From: Paenibacillus cellulositrophicus
GTDB taxonomy: Bacteria > Bacillota > Bacilli > Paenibacillales > Paenibacillaceae
Length of the DNA stretch: 64,000 bases
Reading direction: 5' to 3'
NCBI RefSeq assembly: GCF_009363095.1
Contig: NZ_CP045295.1
Span: 2,046,001 to 2,110,000 of the forward strand
Below, in pieces: positions 36,315-44,539 of this stretch. The notes under the pieces are model-generated. The model saw only the letters and a list, made by a program, of their open reading frames with translations. It ran no database searches and had not been told where the DNA came from. The stretch's first letter is position 1, and each line of letters opens with the position of its first letter. The position numbers were made by a program, and so were the translations under genes.

Positions 36315-37043
36315 ATGAATCAGCAGCGGCCGTTGAAACAATATGAGTGGGTAATGAATGATTTGAAGCGGCAGATGGACGAGGGCTCGCTTCAGCCGGG
36401 GGACCGCCTCTCCTCGGTCGTGGACCTGGCGCTCCAGTACAATGTGGGCAGATCGACCATCCGCGAGGCGCTCAGCGCTCTGAAAGCGATGGGGCTGCTG
36501 GATATCCGCCAGGGCGGAGGCACGTTTGTGCGTACACCGCCCGCCGATCCGCTGCCGGTACATCCCGGACAACTCTACGCGGACTTGTGGGAGGGACGCG
36601 CGGCTTCGCTGCGCCATCTGCTTGAGGTCCGGCGCGTGCTGGAGACCGGCTGCGCCTCCGTTGCCGCATCGAACCGCAGTGAGGCGGATCTGGCGGCCTT
36701 TGAGGAAATACTGCGCGAAATGGAGAACGCCGCCGATGAGCAGGTCAGCGAGCAGGCGGACGTGAAATTCCATCAGCAAATCGCCGCGGCCACGCATAAT
36801 CCGCTGCTGCTGGATTTGATGGAGTCGTTATCGAACAAGCTGCATGAAAACATGAAGGATATGCGCGCCTTGTGGTTCTATGCCGAGCGCTCCTCCGCCG
36901 AGCGGCTGCTGCAGGAGCATGCGTCCATCTATGAGGCGATCCGGACCCAGAATGCCAAGGAGGCCCTGGCCCGGATGGAGGCACATATCACCAAAGTGGA
37001 GCAGGTGCTAAGCGAAAAAGGCGCGGGCGACCAGCCGCTTTGA
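36315..37043 (+). CDS. GntR-family regulator (FCD subfamily), likely of glcDF
   Basis: A 242-residue regulator with a winged helix (QMDEGSLQPGDRLSSVVDLA, then GRSTIREALSALKAMGLLDI, RQGGGTFV) and a C-terminal FCD domain with DVKFHQQIAAATHN. It is divergent from the glcDF operon, as LldR and GlcC are from their targets, so glycolate or lactate is the probable ligand. CGGAGGG precedes ATG by 11 bases; an in-frame TTG seven bases earlier is too close to it. Confidence 0.88.
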   Translation: MNQQRPLKQYEWVMNDLKRQMDEGSLQPGDRLSSVVDLALQYNVGRSTIREALSALKAMGLLDIRQGGGTFVRTPPADPLPVHPGQLYADLWEGRAASLRHLLEVRRVLETGCASVAASNRSEADLAAFEEILREMENAADEQVSEQADVKFHQQIAAATHNPLLLDLMESLSNKLHENMKDMRALWFYAERSSAERLLQEHASIYEAIRTQNAKEALARMEAHITKVEQVLSEKGAGDQPL

Positions 37044-37177
37044 CCTCCAGGCTTAAGCCTGAGCCGCAGATGCGAAAGCTCGATGCCGCTGCCTAAGAGG
37101 CAAGCCCGCATTTAGCGTCCGCCCTTGCCTCCTGCCCACACGCGTTACAATTTACCCGGCATAGGCAGCACACAATG

Positions 37178-37795
37178 TTAACCTCCTCGCCGCCCGCTGT
37201 ACCTTTTTAAAAATACTTCCAGCTTCCTTTTATTCGTATAGACGAGAATCAGCAGATTTACGAGCCATATGCACAAATATGGCCCCGGGAAGCCCCGGGC
37301 GATCAGATAGACGGAGACGAGCATGAAGCCGGCCACCACCTGGAAGCCGCTCGCTTCCGTGGATAAGGGCCGCCGGCTCATCAGCTTGGAGGCGATCAAC
37401 AGCAGCGCCAGAATGACGGCCAGCGCCAGCGATACCTCAAACCGGGTCAAGGCGCTCCATACCCCAAAGGTGACGGCGATCGCCTTGCCTCCCTTGAACT
37501 TCAAAAACGGCGAGAAGGCATGCCCCGCAATCGGGGCCGCGGCGACAGCCAGCATGCCATACCCGTGCACGGTGCCGCTGCCGGCGATCCATACCAATGG
37601 CAAATATCCCTTCAAAAAGTCCAGCGCCACCCCCGCCAGACCCAGCTTATACCCCGCAGCGCTCCAGAGGTTGAACGCACCCGGGTTCCCGTCTCCCACC
37701 GCCTTCAAATCCTTGTGCGCCGCCCGGCCCAGCCAATACGAGAACATCAGCGAGCCGCACAGAAATTCCACAACTGTCAGCAGCAGGATCATCAT
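37178..37795 (-). CDS. PlsY-like glycerol-3-phosphate acyltransferase family protein
   Basis: A 205-residue membrane protein with the three PlsY motifs: GSLMFSYWLGR, GDGNPGAFN and GHAFSPFLKFKGGKAIAVTFG, which bind glycerol phosphate and acyl phosphate. Five or six helices are predicted. Its first codons overlap the end of a membrane glycosyltransferase gene by 4 bp. That coupling suggests it is not the housekeeping PlsY but a paralogue acting with the glycosyltransferase on a glycolipid or carotenoid glycoside. Confidence 0.8.
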   Translation of the reverse strand: MMILLLTVVEFLCGSLMFSYWLGRAAHKDLKAVGDGNPGAFNLWSAAGYKLGLAGVALDFLKGYLPLVWIAGSGTVHGYGMLAVAAAPIAGHAFSPFLKFKGGKAIAVTFGVWSALTRFEVSLALAVILALLLIASKLMSRRPLSTEASGFQVVAGFMLVSVYLIARGFPGPYLCIWLVNLLILVYTNKRKLEVFLKRYSGRRGG

Positions 37796-38979
37796 GGTTC
37801 CCTGTGACCCCCAACATCAACGGCCCTGTCCTTCCACATGACATGCCCCAGAAACATGACCTGGTAAGCGGAATACAGCATCACCACCAGGAAAAAGATC
37901 GTGGATAAAATATGAAGAACAGGCATCACGAAGCCGAATTTGCCGACATTTTTGATCAGATAGCCGATGTGTGCCATGTACAGCAAGTAGCCCGCGAGTA
38001 AGGGGATTCCCCATGGCGTGTTCCATAGAAAGAACGTCCCTGCGGAGCAGACCAATCCGATAAACCAGAGCGCTATCAGCACGATCGTCCATGGACTCAG
38101 CTTGGCCGTGCTCAGCACCGCCCCTTTGCCGAATCCCTGCAGCTCGCTTTTAATACCGTGCGGGTACATACGGAACGATACCATCCCCCGGCCGATAAAA
38201 TTCGTTACGCCGATCCCGGCTTCCATGTACTTGGCGCCCAGGTTTAAATCATCCAATATTTCCGACCGGATGCTGCTGTGGCCGCCGACTTGCTCATAAT
38301 CTTGCCTTGTTGTCAAAATGCAGGAGCCGTAAAGTCCTTTCCGGAGATTGCGGCGTTCATAAGGGGAGGTAAACGCAAATACGCCCAAAATATTCGGAAT
38401 GAGTGCAAGGCGTTCGTAAAATTTCTCGGTGTGGTGAAAGGGGACGACGGAAATGACGCCACCGGTACGGGAGCGAAGCTGCAGAAGCGAATCCAGCGCA
38501 TGCGGTGACAAGCGGATGTCGGCATCCAGAAAAACGAACGTATCCCCGGAAGCATGAATGTAGCCGTTCCACACAGCCCATGTTTTTCCCGTCCATCCGG
38601 GAGGAAGCGGCGGATTCTGCACGATGGTCACCCCGAAGCCCGCGGCGACGTCCCGGGTCAGGTCCTGCGAGCCGTCGTCGACGACAATGATCTCATGCGG
38701 CTGCAAGCTTTGAGCCCGGAGCGATTCCAGGAGAAAAGCCAGATTCTTCTCCTCATTCCGCGCCGGAATGATCACGGAGAGCTTAGCCCCCGCCTGCCGC
38801 CCTGCGCCATCGCTGCGAGGGACCTGATTTTTGCGGAACAAAACAATCCCGGAAAGGATGCCGATAACAAATAACAGGTAAAGAAACAGGTAAAGCCCCA
38901 TAGCCAACAACCCCATCTCTCTAAAGTAGCTGGAACCTTGGAAGGTTAGAGCCTTTCGTGCGTCAGCCGGATCTGTCAT
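37792..38979 (-). CDS. Membrane-bound family 2 glycosyltransferase (CrtQ-like)
   Basis: A GT2 glycosyltransferase with an N-terminal membrane helix (LYLFLYLLFVIGILSGIVLF). The GT-A domain has SVIIPARNEEKNL, EIIVVDDGSQDLT, the DXD-type FLDADIRLS, and PLPPGWTGKTWAVWNG, and three or four C-terminal helices follow. The layout matches CrtQ, which glucosylates carotenoid acids in staphyloxanthin-like pathways. No other crt gene is in the window, so a different lipid acceptor is possible. The start is unsure: ATG 38979 lacks a ribosome site, while ATG 38916 has a weak one and begins at the membrane helix. Confidence 0.8.
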   Translation of the reverse strand: MTDPADARKALTFQGSSYFREMGLLAMGLYLFLYLLFVIGILSGIVLFRKNQVPRSDGAGRQAGAKLSVIIPARNEEKNLAFLLESLRAQSLQPHEIIVVDDGSQDLTRDVAAGFGVTIVQNPPLPPGWTGKTWAVWNGYIHASGDTFVFLDADIRLSPHALDSLLQLRSRTGGVISVVPFHHTEKFYERLALIPNILGVFAFTSPYERRNLRKGLYGSCILTTRQDYEQVGGHSSIRSEILDDLNLGAKYMEAGIGVTNFIGRGMVSFRMYPHGIKSELQGFGKGAVLSTAKLSPWTIVLIALWFIGLVCSAGTFFLWNTPWGIPLLAGYLLYMAHIGYLIKNVGKFGFVMPVLHILSTIFFLVVMLYSAYQVMFLGHVMWKDRAVDVGGHREP

Positions 38980-39196
38980 GAAGCGTTATCGTTGAATGAT
39001 GCAACCATAGTTTAGCCGAGCATTTCTCCCTTTTCAATACATTATATTCCAGCCCCTTGGCCAAGGATTCGCGGATTGTACCATCCCTTCTGAAAACTTT
39101 CTGGCCCCTTCGGGCCATGCTGCGCAGCAGAACGCCTTTTATGATAAAATAATCTTATTACTCCCAGTACAGGGCGGCGGCAAGGAGGCATAATCC

Positions 39197-39625
39197 ATGA
39201 ATATCAGCAGCCGGTTTTCCGTGGCTATTCATATCCTTTCGATTCTGGAAGTCAACAAGACGGGTACCAATACGTCTGATTTTATAGCTTCAAGCGTCAA
39301 CACGAACCCGGTCGTGATCCGGAGAATTACAGGCATGCTCAGCAAGGCGGGATTGGTCGAAGTGAAGCCGGGGGTCCCCGGTGCCAAGCTGGCCAAGGAT
39401 CCTAGTGATATAACGCTGCTGGACATTTACAATGCGGTTAACGTCGTGGAGGAGAACGGCCTGTTCGGCGTCCATGATTCTCCCAACCCGGATTGCACGG
39501 TGGGCCGCAACATCCAGGGAGTGATCGTCCCGCTGTTCACCAGCGCGCAGAAAGCGATGGAGAACGTGCTCGCTGCCGTTAAGCTCCAGGACATCATCCA
39601 AGACATCGAAGCGCTTGAAATGTAA
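39197..39625 (+). CDS. Rrf2-family transcriptional regulator (YwnA-like)
   Basis: A 142-residue Rrf2-fold regulator. The winged helix covers about 1-75 (SRFSVAIHILSILEVNKTGT, SVNTNPVVIRRITGMLSKAG). It lacks the three-cysteine cluster motif of IscR/NsrR and has a single cysteine in PNPDCTVG, as in YwnA-type members. That cysteine could be redox- or electrophile-reactive. The next gene is a YwnB-like NAD(P)-binding protein, and its promoter carries a palindrome, so this protein probably represses it. A terminator separates the two genes. Confidence 0.88.
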   Translation: MNISSRFSVAIHILSILEVNKTGTNTSDFIASSVNTNPVVIRRITGMLSKAGLVEVKPGVPGAKLAKDPSDITLLDIYNAVNVVEENGLFGVHDSPNPDCTVGRNIQGVIVPLFTSAQKAMENVLAAVKLQDIIQDIEALEM

Positions 39626-39628
39626 CGT

Positions 39629-39666
39629 ACGCCCCGACTCCCGACCCGGAAGAGGGGCGTGTTTTT
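39629..39666 (+). terminator. Terminator after the Rrf2 gene
   Basis: ACGCCCC (39629-39635) pairs with GGGGCGT (39654-39660), followed by GTTTTTT. Confidence 0.75.
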
Positions 39667-39696
39667 TCGTGTTGTAGGTTCGCCGTCCATATTGAT

Positions 39697-39731
39697 TTGA
39701 CAATCGCCCAACATGTAACTACAATAGTTAC
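39697..39731 (+). promoter_or_regulatory. Near-consensus promoter with overlapping palindrome
   Basis: TTGACA (39697-39702) and TACAAT (39720-39725) are 17 bp apart. The palindrome GTAACTA-CAA-TAGTTAC (39715-39731) covers the -10 box. A repressor bound there would shut this otherwise strong promoter; the neighbouring Rrf2 protein is the obvious candidate. Confidence 0.75.
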
Positions 39732-39765
39732 AGGAATACACATGATAATCAGGAGGGAATTTTAT

Positions 39766-40404
39766 ATGAATATTGGAGTTATTGGAGCCAGCGGCAAGGC
39801 TGGACGCCTTATTGTAGAGGAAGCGCTGAACCGAGGACACCAGGTGACGGCGATCGTTCGTGATGCAGGCCGCGTTACGGGGAACGTCAGCGTTCTGGAG
39901 AAAGATGTGTTTGACCTGACGGCTGAAGATGTGAAGCCGTTTGATGTTGTCGTCAACGCCTTCGGCGCCAAGCCCGGGGACGAGCATCTTCACGTCGAAG
40001 CCGGAAGATCGCTGATTTCCGTCCTGAAGGAAGCACCGTCGACCCGGCTGATCGTCGTGGGAGGCGCAGGCAGCCTGTTTGTCGACGAAGCACAGACCAC
40101 CCGCGTCATGGATACGCCAGATTTTCCGAAGGAATACTTCGCTACGGCATCCAATCAGGGCAAAAACCTCGAGGATCTGCAGCAGTCCAGCGGGATTCAG
40201 TGGACCTTTATCAGTCCGTCGGCCTTTTTTGATCCCGAAGGGGCAAGAACCGGCTCCTATCAGGCCGGAAAGGACCAGCTTCTCGTCAACTCAGCCGGCA
40301 GCAGCTATATCAGCTACGCGGACTACGCGATTGCCGTCCTTGATGAAATCGAGCATCCGCAGCATCGGAACGAACGGTTCACCGTTGTGGGCGAAGCCAA
40401 ATAA
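39766..40404 (+). CDS. NAD(P)-binding NmrA/YwnB-like oxidoreductase
   Basis: A 212-residue atypical SDR. The N-terminal GASGKAGRLIVEEA is the nucleotide-binding motif. Further segments are VVNAFGAKPGDE, VVGGAGSLFVDE and TFISPSAFFDPEG, as in YwnB/YesF-type proteins related to NmrA and flavin reductase folds. ATG 39766 follows AGGAGGGA. In B. subtilis ywnA and ywnB are neighbours too, which supports the pairing. It probably reduces quinones or other electrophiles; exact substrate unknown. Confidence 0.85.
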   Translation: MNIGVIGASGKAGRLIVEEALNRGHQVTAIVRDAGRVTGNVSVLEKDVFDLTAEDVKPFDVVVNAFGAKPGDEHLHVEAGRSLISVLKEAPSTRLIVVGGAGSLFVDEAQTTRVMDTPDFPKEYFATASNQGKNLEDLQQSSGIQWTFISPSAFFDPEGARTGSYQAGKDQLLVNSAGSSYISYADYAIAVLDEIEHPQHRNERFTVVGEAK

Positions 40405-40418
40405 ATAGATTTATTGAC

Positions 40419-40455
40419 AAAAGAGACGATCCCCTTTCTTGGGACCGTCTCTTTT
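40419..40455. terminator. Terminator between convergent genes
   Basis: AAAAGAGACG (40419-40428) pairs with CGTCTCTTTT (40446-40455), with TCCC/GGGA continuing the stem. A and T runs at the ends suit both directions. Confidence 0.8.
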
Positions 40456-40480
40456 ATTTACCGGAAAGGCAGTTTCACGC

Positions 40481-40945
40481 TTATTTCGATTCCATCATCG
40501 AAGGAGCGGCCTTCCAGCTCATCTCCTCCAAAAGGGCGCGAACCCGTTCCAACATCATGTCCACATGCTCGGCATGCATATCTTTGAGGAGCGACATATT
40601 TTCCGGCTCGGCAATATAGCTGAGTGTGTTCAGGAACAGCTCCGTCTCCAAATCGATTAACGCGATTTCCCGCGCCCGGCCAATTAAATCCTCGTAGGGC
40701 ATGCAATCCGGAGGGACATCGAGCCTAAGATGCAGAGCGATCTCCTTCAGCTTGGTTTTCGCCGCCATATGGGCGAGAATCAGTGCCGGCTGCAGCTGTC
40801 CCTCGTCTTTGAGCAGGATCGCCAGATTCATATGACTCCTGGATAATTCACTCCAAATGCGGGTCTTGGCGGACTGGAGGGAATCCCCATCCGCGTTAAG
40901 TTCCCTTTCTTTAACCAGGCTCGAGTTTGTTGTGTATGGACTCAT
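40481..40945 (-). CDS. Hypothetical helical protein, 154 residues
   Basis: A soluble, mostly alpha-helical protein (SRSHMNLAILLKDEGQLQPA, GRAREIALIDLETELFLNTL). The C-terminal half has Met/His-containing helices (LLKDMHAEHVDMMLERVRAL). AGGGAGGT precedes ATG 40945; a TTG two codons earlier is also possible. It is convergent with the YwnB-like gene. I recognise no family. The helical pair pattern could be HEPN-like, but I see no RxxxxH motif that would support it. Confidence 0.55.
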   Translation of the reverse strand: MSPYTTNSSLVKERELNADGDSLQSAKTRIWSELSRSHMNLAILLKDEGQLQPALILAHMAAKTKLKEIALHLRLDVPPDCMPYEDLIGRAREIALIDLETELFLNTLSYIAEPENMSLLKDMHAEHVDMMLERVRALLEEMSWKAAPSMMESK

Positions 40946-40954
40946 TCCCAATCA

Positions 40955-41380
40955 TACCTCCCTTGGAGCAGCACTTCTGCAGGAACTGAAGCCGGTATGG
41001 CTTGCCGGCGCGAAGTAAGGGGGTGCATACTCATCTTGAGTGTCGGCATATAGACTGCCGAAAGTGCTTGCCGCCTGCGGCGTCCTGTATCGGTCACCCA
41101 AGACGGGAACGTTCCCATCTTGACCGTGGCGGGCTTTAGGCTTGATAACTGCTGGCACTCTTTGTTGTATATTTCGGTTTTTTCTGCATCAAAATGAAGG
41201 GTTTTCCATATTAAATAGCTTTCTCCAACCATTTGTGTAGTATTGGGGATTCGCCATGGCAAGGTGGCCCTCCCGCCTCCTGCTTCCTCCCTATTTTTTT
41301 CATCACGGCTCCAAGTACGGTGCTATAATGAAGAGGTTGGTTTCAAATACATCATGACAATGATCTCGAAAAAGGAAGCT
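40955..41380. other. Intergenic region with a stable hairpin
   Basis: About 430 bp without a convincing gene. AAGACGGGAACGTTCCCATCTT (41100-41121) forms a nearly perfect hairpin around GGGAACGTTCCC. Flanking CGGT (41091) and ACCG (41123) can extend the stem. Leftward frames cross the region but have Arg-rich, low-complexity translations and no ribosome site. It may hold a structured RNA or an interspersed repeat. The stretch before 41386 carries the AAGGAAG ribosome site of the next gene. Confidence 0.45.
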
Positions 41381-41385
41381 GAGCT

Positions 41386-42306
41386 ATGATTGGAGACATA
41401 CTTCTGGAAGTGGTGCTGCCCGTCTTTGTGCTGATTGGAATCGGTTCATGGATGCAGCGCGTGTTCCGCCTGGATTTGTACACACTGGCCAAAATCAATT
41501 TTTACTGCATAACCCCTGCCGCCGTCTTTATGAGCATGTATCATTCGGATATGTCGGGCGAGCTGCTCGGGAATGTGACACTCTTTTACGCATTATATGT
41601 ATTCATTCTATACGTGATAGGGACCTTGGTCGCCCGCCCGCTGAAATTCACCAAAAGCATGCGCGCCGCGTTCAACAACAGCATCATGCTGGACAACTCG
41701 GGCAACTACGGGATGCCGATCAATGCCCTGGTGTTCAAGGGGGACCCCCTCGCCAGCTCCATGCAGGCGCTGATCATGTCGCTGCAGAGCCTCCTGACGT
41801 TCACTTATGGAGTCATATCGATTCAGGGCGCCAAGCTGAAAGGCAATTACCGCAGCATGATTATCGGTTTTCTGAAAATGCCGGTCCCGTACGCGCTCGT
41901 GCTCGGAATCGTGCTGCATGCCGTGCATGCCCCGCTGCCCCTGTTCGTATCGCAGCCGCTCACCTATGCTCAGCAGTCGATGGTGGCCGTCGCCCTGCTG
42001 ACGCTGGGGGCCCAGATCGTCAAGTATCCGCTCAAACTGTACCGTTTGGACGTATATATCAGCCTGTTCCTCCGCCTCATCATCGGCCCGGTCATCGGCG
42101 TAACACTCGTGTTTGCGCTTGGAATGAAGGGGATTCCGGCCCAGGCGCTGCTCATCGCATCCGGCATGCCGACCGGGGTCAACACGTCGATTTTGGCGGA
42201 AGAGTACAACAACGAGCCGGATTTTGCGGCGCAAACCGTCCTGATTTCCACGCTGTTTAACATTATTACGATTACGGGATTGATTTCACTGGCGAAAATG
42301 TTCTGA
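41386..42306 (+). CDS. AEC-family (auxin efflux carrier) transporter
   Basis: A 306-residue membrane transporter with ten hydrophobic segments in two five-helix halves. The AEC signature AAFNNSIMLDNSGNYGMPIN and the second-half motif ASGMPTGVNTSILAEEYN are both present. Bacterial members export or import organic acids such as malate. AAGGAAG precedes ATG and a terminator follows, so it is monocistronic. Substrate unknown. Confidence 0.9.
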   Translation: MIGDILLEVVLPVFVLIGIGSWMQRVFRLDLYTLAKINFYCITPAAVFMSMYHSDMSGELLGNVTLFYALYVFILYVIGTLVARPLKFTKSMRAAFNNSIMLDNSGNYGMPINALVFKGDPLASSMQALIMSLQSLLTFTYGVISIQGAKLKGNYRSMIIGFLKMPVPYALVLGIVLHAVHAPLPLFVSQPLTYAQQSMVAVALLTLGAQIVKYPLKLYRLDVYISLFLRLIIGPVIGVTLVFALGMKGIPAQALLIASGMPTGVNTSILAEEYNNEPDFAAQTVLISTLFNIITITGLISLAKMF

Positions 42307-42334
42307 AATAGAGGCGAAATGCCTCTATTTTTTT
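42306..42334 (+). terminator. Terminator after the AEC transporter
   Basis: AAATAGAGGC pairs exactly with GCCTCTATTT around GAAAT, with a further T run. Confidence 0.85.
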
Positions 42335-42362
42335 GTATATATCGGCCAAGTCTGCTCCCGCC

Positions 42363-43277
42363 CTAGCGGGAACCAAGGACGAATTGGCGCGGCGTAACGC
42401 CGAGCACCCGCTTGAAATGCCGGTGAAAATGGCTTTGGTCGCTGAAGTTAAGCACTGCCGCCACTTCGTGAACGGGAAGACCGGACAGCAGCAGCTGCTG
42501 TGACCTGCGGATCCGCTCCCGGATCATATACTGGTGCGGCGGCAGGCCTGTGGTCTGTTTAAACAGCCTGACCAGATGGGATGAGCTGATATGGGCGGCT
42601 GCAGCCAGGTCTTCGAGAGAGATATCCTGGTCCAGAAACGCATTGATGTACTGCAGCGCTTGATCCAGCTGATTTTTGTCCAGCTTATGCGGGGCCGCCC
42701 GGCTTCCGGCTTTGGTGCCTGAACCGTAGCGGTCGAGCATATGCACGGTGAGCATGCGCATCAAGGAATCCGAATAGAGCCTGCCGCCCATCCCCCCGCT
42801 CTGCTGCTCTTCGTGAAGCCAGCGGACCAGCTGGACGAGCCGTTCATCCTGCAGCCGGATCTGTGTCGCGAAATCGATCTGCCTGGCTCCTCCGGGCAGC
42901 TCCAGCTCACCGGCTACCTTTTGGACCAGGTCAGGGCTCAGGTCGAGACGGAAGAAATCTAGCTCCCTGTCCCACCGGCACAATGACATGTCGCCTGCAG
43001 AGAACACGTTGATATGTCCTGGCCAGGCCACCCCTTCCCCGCTGTATCCGTCGGAACGCTCAAACACGCGGACCGGCTCCTTGGTACGGTGAATGACCAT
43101 GAGGTGCCCCGTTAATACCGGCTCAAAGGCTTCCTGCGGGGGGACTTGCTCCAAACTGGACAACGTATACTCCGGCTTCTCCACGATCCTGTTCTCACCC
43201 TTTCCCACTGCTGGCCGTATCGGCAATGCGTTCTCCTCCCTGCCGCTTGGATGCAAATGAAACGCTTTTTTTTCCAT
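42363..43277 (-). CDS. AraC-family transcriptional regulator
   Basis: A cupin-type N-terminal sensing domain (AWPGHINVFSAGDMSLCRWD) is followed by a C-terminal AraC helix-turn-helix pair (SLEDLAAAAHISSSHLVRLF; VHEVAAVLNFSDQSHFHRHF). The protein has 304 residues from ATG 43277. The frame is open nine codons more, but only GGAAGGAAG upstream could serve as ribosome site and it fits neither start well. It is divergent from an aldo/keto reductase gene, which is a plausible target. Inducer unknown. Confidence 0.85.
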   Translation of the reverse strand: MEKKAFHLHPSGREENALPIRPAVGKGENRIVEKPEYTLSSLEQVPPQEAFEPVLTGHLMVIHRTKEPVRVFERSDGYSGEGVAWPGHINVFSAGDMSLCRWDRELDFFRLDLSPDLVQKVAGELELPGGARQIDFATQIRLQDERLVQLVRWLHEEQQSGGMGGRLYSDSLMRMLTVHMLDRYGSGTKAGSRAAPHKLDKNQLDQALQYINAFLDQDISLEDLAAAAHISSSHLVRLFKQTTGLPPHQYMIRERIRRSQQLLLSGLPVHEVAAVLNFSDQSHFHRHFKRVLGVTPRQFVLGSR

Positions 43278-43438
43278 TCTAAACGCTGCTTCCTTCCCTG
43301 ACAAAGGGTACTTCGGCCCAAATGAGCATTTTGTTCAAAAAAGACGATCAACCGGTTCAAGAAACCGTCCCCGGATTCCCCGTATACTTGGGTTCAAGAA
43401 GGGCATCAACCCTATAACATGAATGGAGGCGTTAAAGC

Positions 43439-44458
43439 ATGAAATATGCAAGACTCGGAAACTCGGGACTGATCGTGTCCAAACTGGCATTCGGAGCAAT
43501 GACTTTTGGCACGGGAAAACTCCCAAGCGTCTATAAGGTAGGCCCATCAGCTGCCCGGCAGCTGGTGGACGAGGCGCTGGCGGCAGGCATCAATTTCTTC
43601 GATACCGCGGATGGTTACGCCGACGGGCAAAGTGAGGAAATGCTGGGGCAGCTGCTCGGTTCAAGGCGGCAGGAAGTGGTCATTGCCACCAAAGGCGGCT
43701 TCCGTGCGGGCCCTGCGCTTGTTCAGTCGGGCTTGTCCCGCAAGCATTTGTTTGCCCCCGCAGAGGCGAGCCTGAAACGCCTCGGCACCGATTACATCGA
43801 TTTGTACATCGTTCACAAGACGGATCCCTTCACGCCGCTGGAAGAAACGCTCGAAGCGCTGAACGACTTGGTCCGGCAGGGAAAAGTCCGCTATATCGGC
43901 TTCTCCAACTGGCCGGCCTGGCTGGCGGCCAAGGCGGTGCAAATCCAGCGCGAACGGGGCTGGGCCACCTTCATTAGCGGACAGATGTATTATTCCCTGG
44001 TCGGCAGGGACGTCGAGTACGATATCCTGCCGTTCATGAAGGACGCGGGCGTCGGGCTGACGGTATGGAGCCCGCTGGCCGGCGGATTTCTAAGCGGCAA
44101 GTATTCCCGCAGCAATTTGCAGGATCCGGACGGACGGCTGAGCGGCTTTGACATCATTCCGTTCGACAAGGAATGGGGGTTTGCCGTGCTGGACCACGTT
44201 CACAGCATCGCCGATGCGCATGGCGTGACGGCTGCACAGGTATCGCTTGCCTGGCTGCTGTCCAAAGCCGGCGTCAGCAGCGTCCTGGTGGGCGCCAGCA
44301 AAATGAGCCAGCTGGAGGACAATTTGAAAGCCATCGACCTGGAGCTGACGGCTGAGGAGATGCTGCTGCTGGATCAAGCCACACAGCCGCGCCCGCTCTA
44401 CCCGAATTGGTTTGCCGATTCGATGCTGGATGCGGAGCACATGAAAGCGCTGGGGTAA
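43439..44458 (+). CDS. Aldo/keto reductase
   Basis: A 339-residue AKR barrel enzyme, NADPH-dependent. The catalytic set is visible: FFDTADGYADGQSEEMLGQ (Asp and Tyr), VVIATKGGFR (Lys) and LYIVHKTDPFTPLEET (His). The nucleotide-binding tail is VLVGASKMSQLEDNLKA. AATGGAGG precedes ATG. A DHA2 exporter follows after 81 bp in the same direction, so they may be co-transcribed, with the divergent AraC protein as regulator. Such AKRs often reduce toxic aldehydes or ketones. Confidence 0.92.
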   Translation: MKYARLGNSGLIVSKLAFGAMTFGTGKLPSVYKVGPSAARQLVDEALAAGINFFDTADGYADGQSEEMLGQLLGSRRQEVVIATKGGFRAGPALVQSGLSRKHLFAPAEASLKRLGTDYIDLYIVHKTDPFTPLEETLEALNDLVRQGKVRYIGFSNWPAWLAAKAVQIQRERGWATFISGQMYYSLVGRDVEYDILPFMKDAGVGLTVWSPLAGGFLSGKYSRSNLQDPDGRLSGFDIIPFDKEWGFAVLDHVHSIADAHGVTAAQVSLAWLLSKAGVSSVLVGASKMSQLEDNLKAIDLELTAEEMLLLDQATQPRPLYPNWFADSMLDAEHMKALG

Positions 44459-44539
44459 GTTCGTTCATATTCAGTTCATAAACATCGTGTATTTTGGTTT
44501 CATTCCAAAAAAGCAAATAGAGAAATGAGGGAGTTTGGA

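Noticed and set aside
41448..42260. 270-codon plus-strand frame
   Set aside because: Out-of-frame shadow of the AEC transporter with Arg/His-rich translation and no membrane segments.
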